A stretch of 40,329 nucleotides of DNA from Paenibacillus sp. 32O-W. GTDB lineage: Bacteria; Bacillota; Bacilli; Paenibacillales; NBRC-103111. The stretch is from positions 1 through 40,329 of the forward strand of contig NZ_VEGP01000054.1 of the NCBI RefSeq assembly GCF_007679495.1, written 5' to 3'. The position numbers and the translations under genes are program-made. Shown piece by piece: positions 39,717 through 40,329 of this stretch; the stretch's first letter is position 1, and the number at the start of each line of letters is the position of its first letter. The notes beneath the pieces are model-generated. The model saw only the letters and a program-made list of their open reading frames with translations, did no database searches and was not told the origin of the DNA.

Positions 39717-40247
39717 ATGAGCAGCCAATTTACGCTCCAGATTGCGCCAGAGCAAGCCAAGGAAATGCCGATGGTAGATTTGGCCTTTATGGTATTGAAG
39801 GCGGCTAATACGCCGTTCTATTATCGTGATTTGATGCAGGAGATCGCGAAGATAAAGGGATTTTCCGAAGAGGAGGTCATGCAGGTCATCGCGCAGCTGT
39901 ATACCGAAATCAACGTCGATGGCCGTTTTGCATGCGTAGGCAACAATCTGTGGGGACTCAAAAGATGGTACCCTGTCGATACCAAATCGGATGACGGCGT
40001 GGGCAGCGCCAAGCGTCCAAGAATTATTAACGATGACGACGATCTGGATGAAGAGGATGAATTCCCTGAGGAGGAAGAAGAAGTCTACAGTGAAGAAGAC
40101 TTCGATACCTACGATGAGGATCGTGAAGATATAGACGCTGAAGAAGAGGAAGAAGAATTCTACGAAGATGATGAAGAAGAGGATGCCGAACTGGATGAAG
40201 AAGAAGACGAGGACTTTGGGGATTCCGAAGAGGAAGAAGACCAGTAA
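39717..40247 (+). CDS. rpoE: RNA polymerase delta subunit
   Basis: 176 residues. The N-terminal folded domain (about 1-85, HARE-HTH type, PMVDLAFMVLKAANTPFYYRDL) is followed by a very acidic disordered tail (about 105-176), mostly glutamate and aspartate. Delta binds RNA polymerase and helps recycle it and raise promoter selectivity. GGAAGGAAG lies before the ATG. pyrG usually follows in Bacillales but would be beyond this window. The dispersed repeat begins within 7 bases of the stop codon. Confidence 0.95.
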   Translation: MSSQFTLQIAPEQAKEMPMVDLAFMVLKAANTPFYYRDLMQEIAKIKGFSEEEVMQVIAQLYTEINVDGRFACVGNNLWGLKRWYPVDTKSDDGVGSAKRPRIINDDDDLDEEDEFPEEEEEVYSEEDFDTYDEDREDIDAEEEEEEFYEDDEEEDAELDEEEDEDFGDSEEEEDQ

Positions 40248-40253
40248 CACGTC

Positions 40254-40329
40254 TACCTTGAAAATCCGTCTATTTTACCGTCTGCAGGCATCGTTGCAAG
40301 CGGAGCGGCACGTCTAACTGTATTTTGTA
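40254..40329 (-). repeat. Dispersed repeat, inverted copy 3
   Basis: The reverse complement of 40261-40320 is identical to the 60-bp cores at 18-77 and 129-188. It carries both flanks, one shared with copy 1 and the other with copy 2, so it may be the most complete copy. The window ends inside or at its edge. Confidence 0.9.

Overview
The window looks like chromosomal DNA of a Paenibacillus-type low-GC Gram-positive bacterium of moderate GC content. Support for this: most start codons follow strong AAGGAGG-like ribosome binding sites; there is an RNA polymerase delta subunit (rpoE), a surface protein with SLH anchors, Bacillales-type intrinsic terminators, and the ywhD / pbpG / speE / speB / ywiB neighbourhood known from Bacillus. 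The organism assignment is inference from gene content and order; no database was searched.

Layout. 1-0.93 kb is repeat DNA: two direct copies of a 60-bp element, then a tandem array of about 64-bp units. A third copy of the 60-bp element lies in inverted orientation at the far right edge, so the window is bounded by copies of one dispersed repeat, as expected if it is a contig that broke at repeats. 0.93-13.4 kb is an accessory block: GNAT acetyltransferases, a BmrCD-like heterodimeric ABC exporter behind a leader peptide with attenuator-like hairpins, a two-domain rhodanese, an aminoglycoside-phosphotransferase-fold protein, a MarR regulator with a serine hydrolase, and a WG-repeat/SLH surface protein. 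13.4-15.0 kb is a thiosulfate uptake pair (TsuA-like YeeE and TusA). 15.1-17.7 kb is a MerR regulator coupled to a homodimer-type ABC exporter. 17.8-24.2 kb holds a DeoR regulator, an EamA transporter, an MFS exporter divergent from its TetR regulator, a DUF6157 protein, exonuclease III and maltose acetyltransferase. 24.4-26.4 kb is a LrgAB/CidAB system divergent from a LysR regulator. 26.5-28.5 kb has a Nudix hydrolase, a TagA/WecG glycosyltransferase and an NlpC/P60 peptidase. 28.54-29.88 kb has no recognisable gene but is rich in hairpins, terminators and repeats. 29.9-40.2 kb is housekeeping: a membrane protein, an M1 metallopeptidase, YwhD, a class A penicillin-binding protein, spermidine synthase, agmatinase, DUF1934, a subtilisin-family protease and rpoE.

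How the genes work together. Several export or modification genes sit beside their own regulator, and the regulatory DNA is readable. The MarR gene and the hydrolase after it share a TTAAG-N4-CTTAA-like palindrome. The TetR/MFS pair has two near-identical palindromes, one overlapping the -35 elements of both divergent promoters. The MerR gene has a promoter with the 19-bp spacer and central dyad typical of its family. The BmrCD-like operon and one GNAT gene have leaders ending in hairpin or terminator structures, suggesting induction by attenuation. Cell-wall functions (PBP, TagA, NlpC/P60, LrgAB) and polyamine synthesis (speE-speB) form the conserved part.

I did not find tRNA or rRNA genes, a CRISPR array, a complete insertion sequence or a prophage. 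The most unusual signals are the leader and attenuator candidates, the paired operators, the repeat families at the left end and window edges, and the structured gene-free 28.5-29.9 kb stretch.
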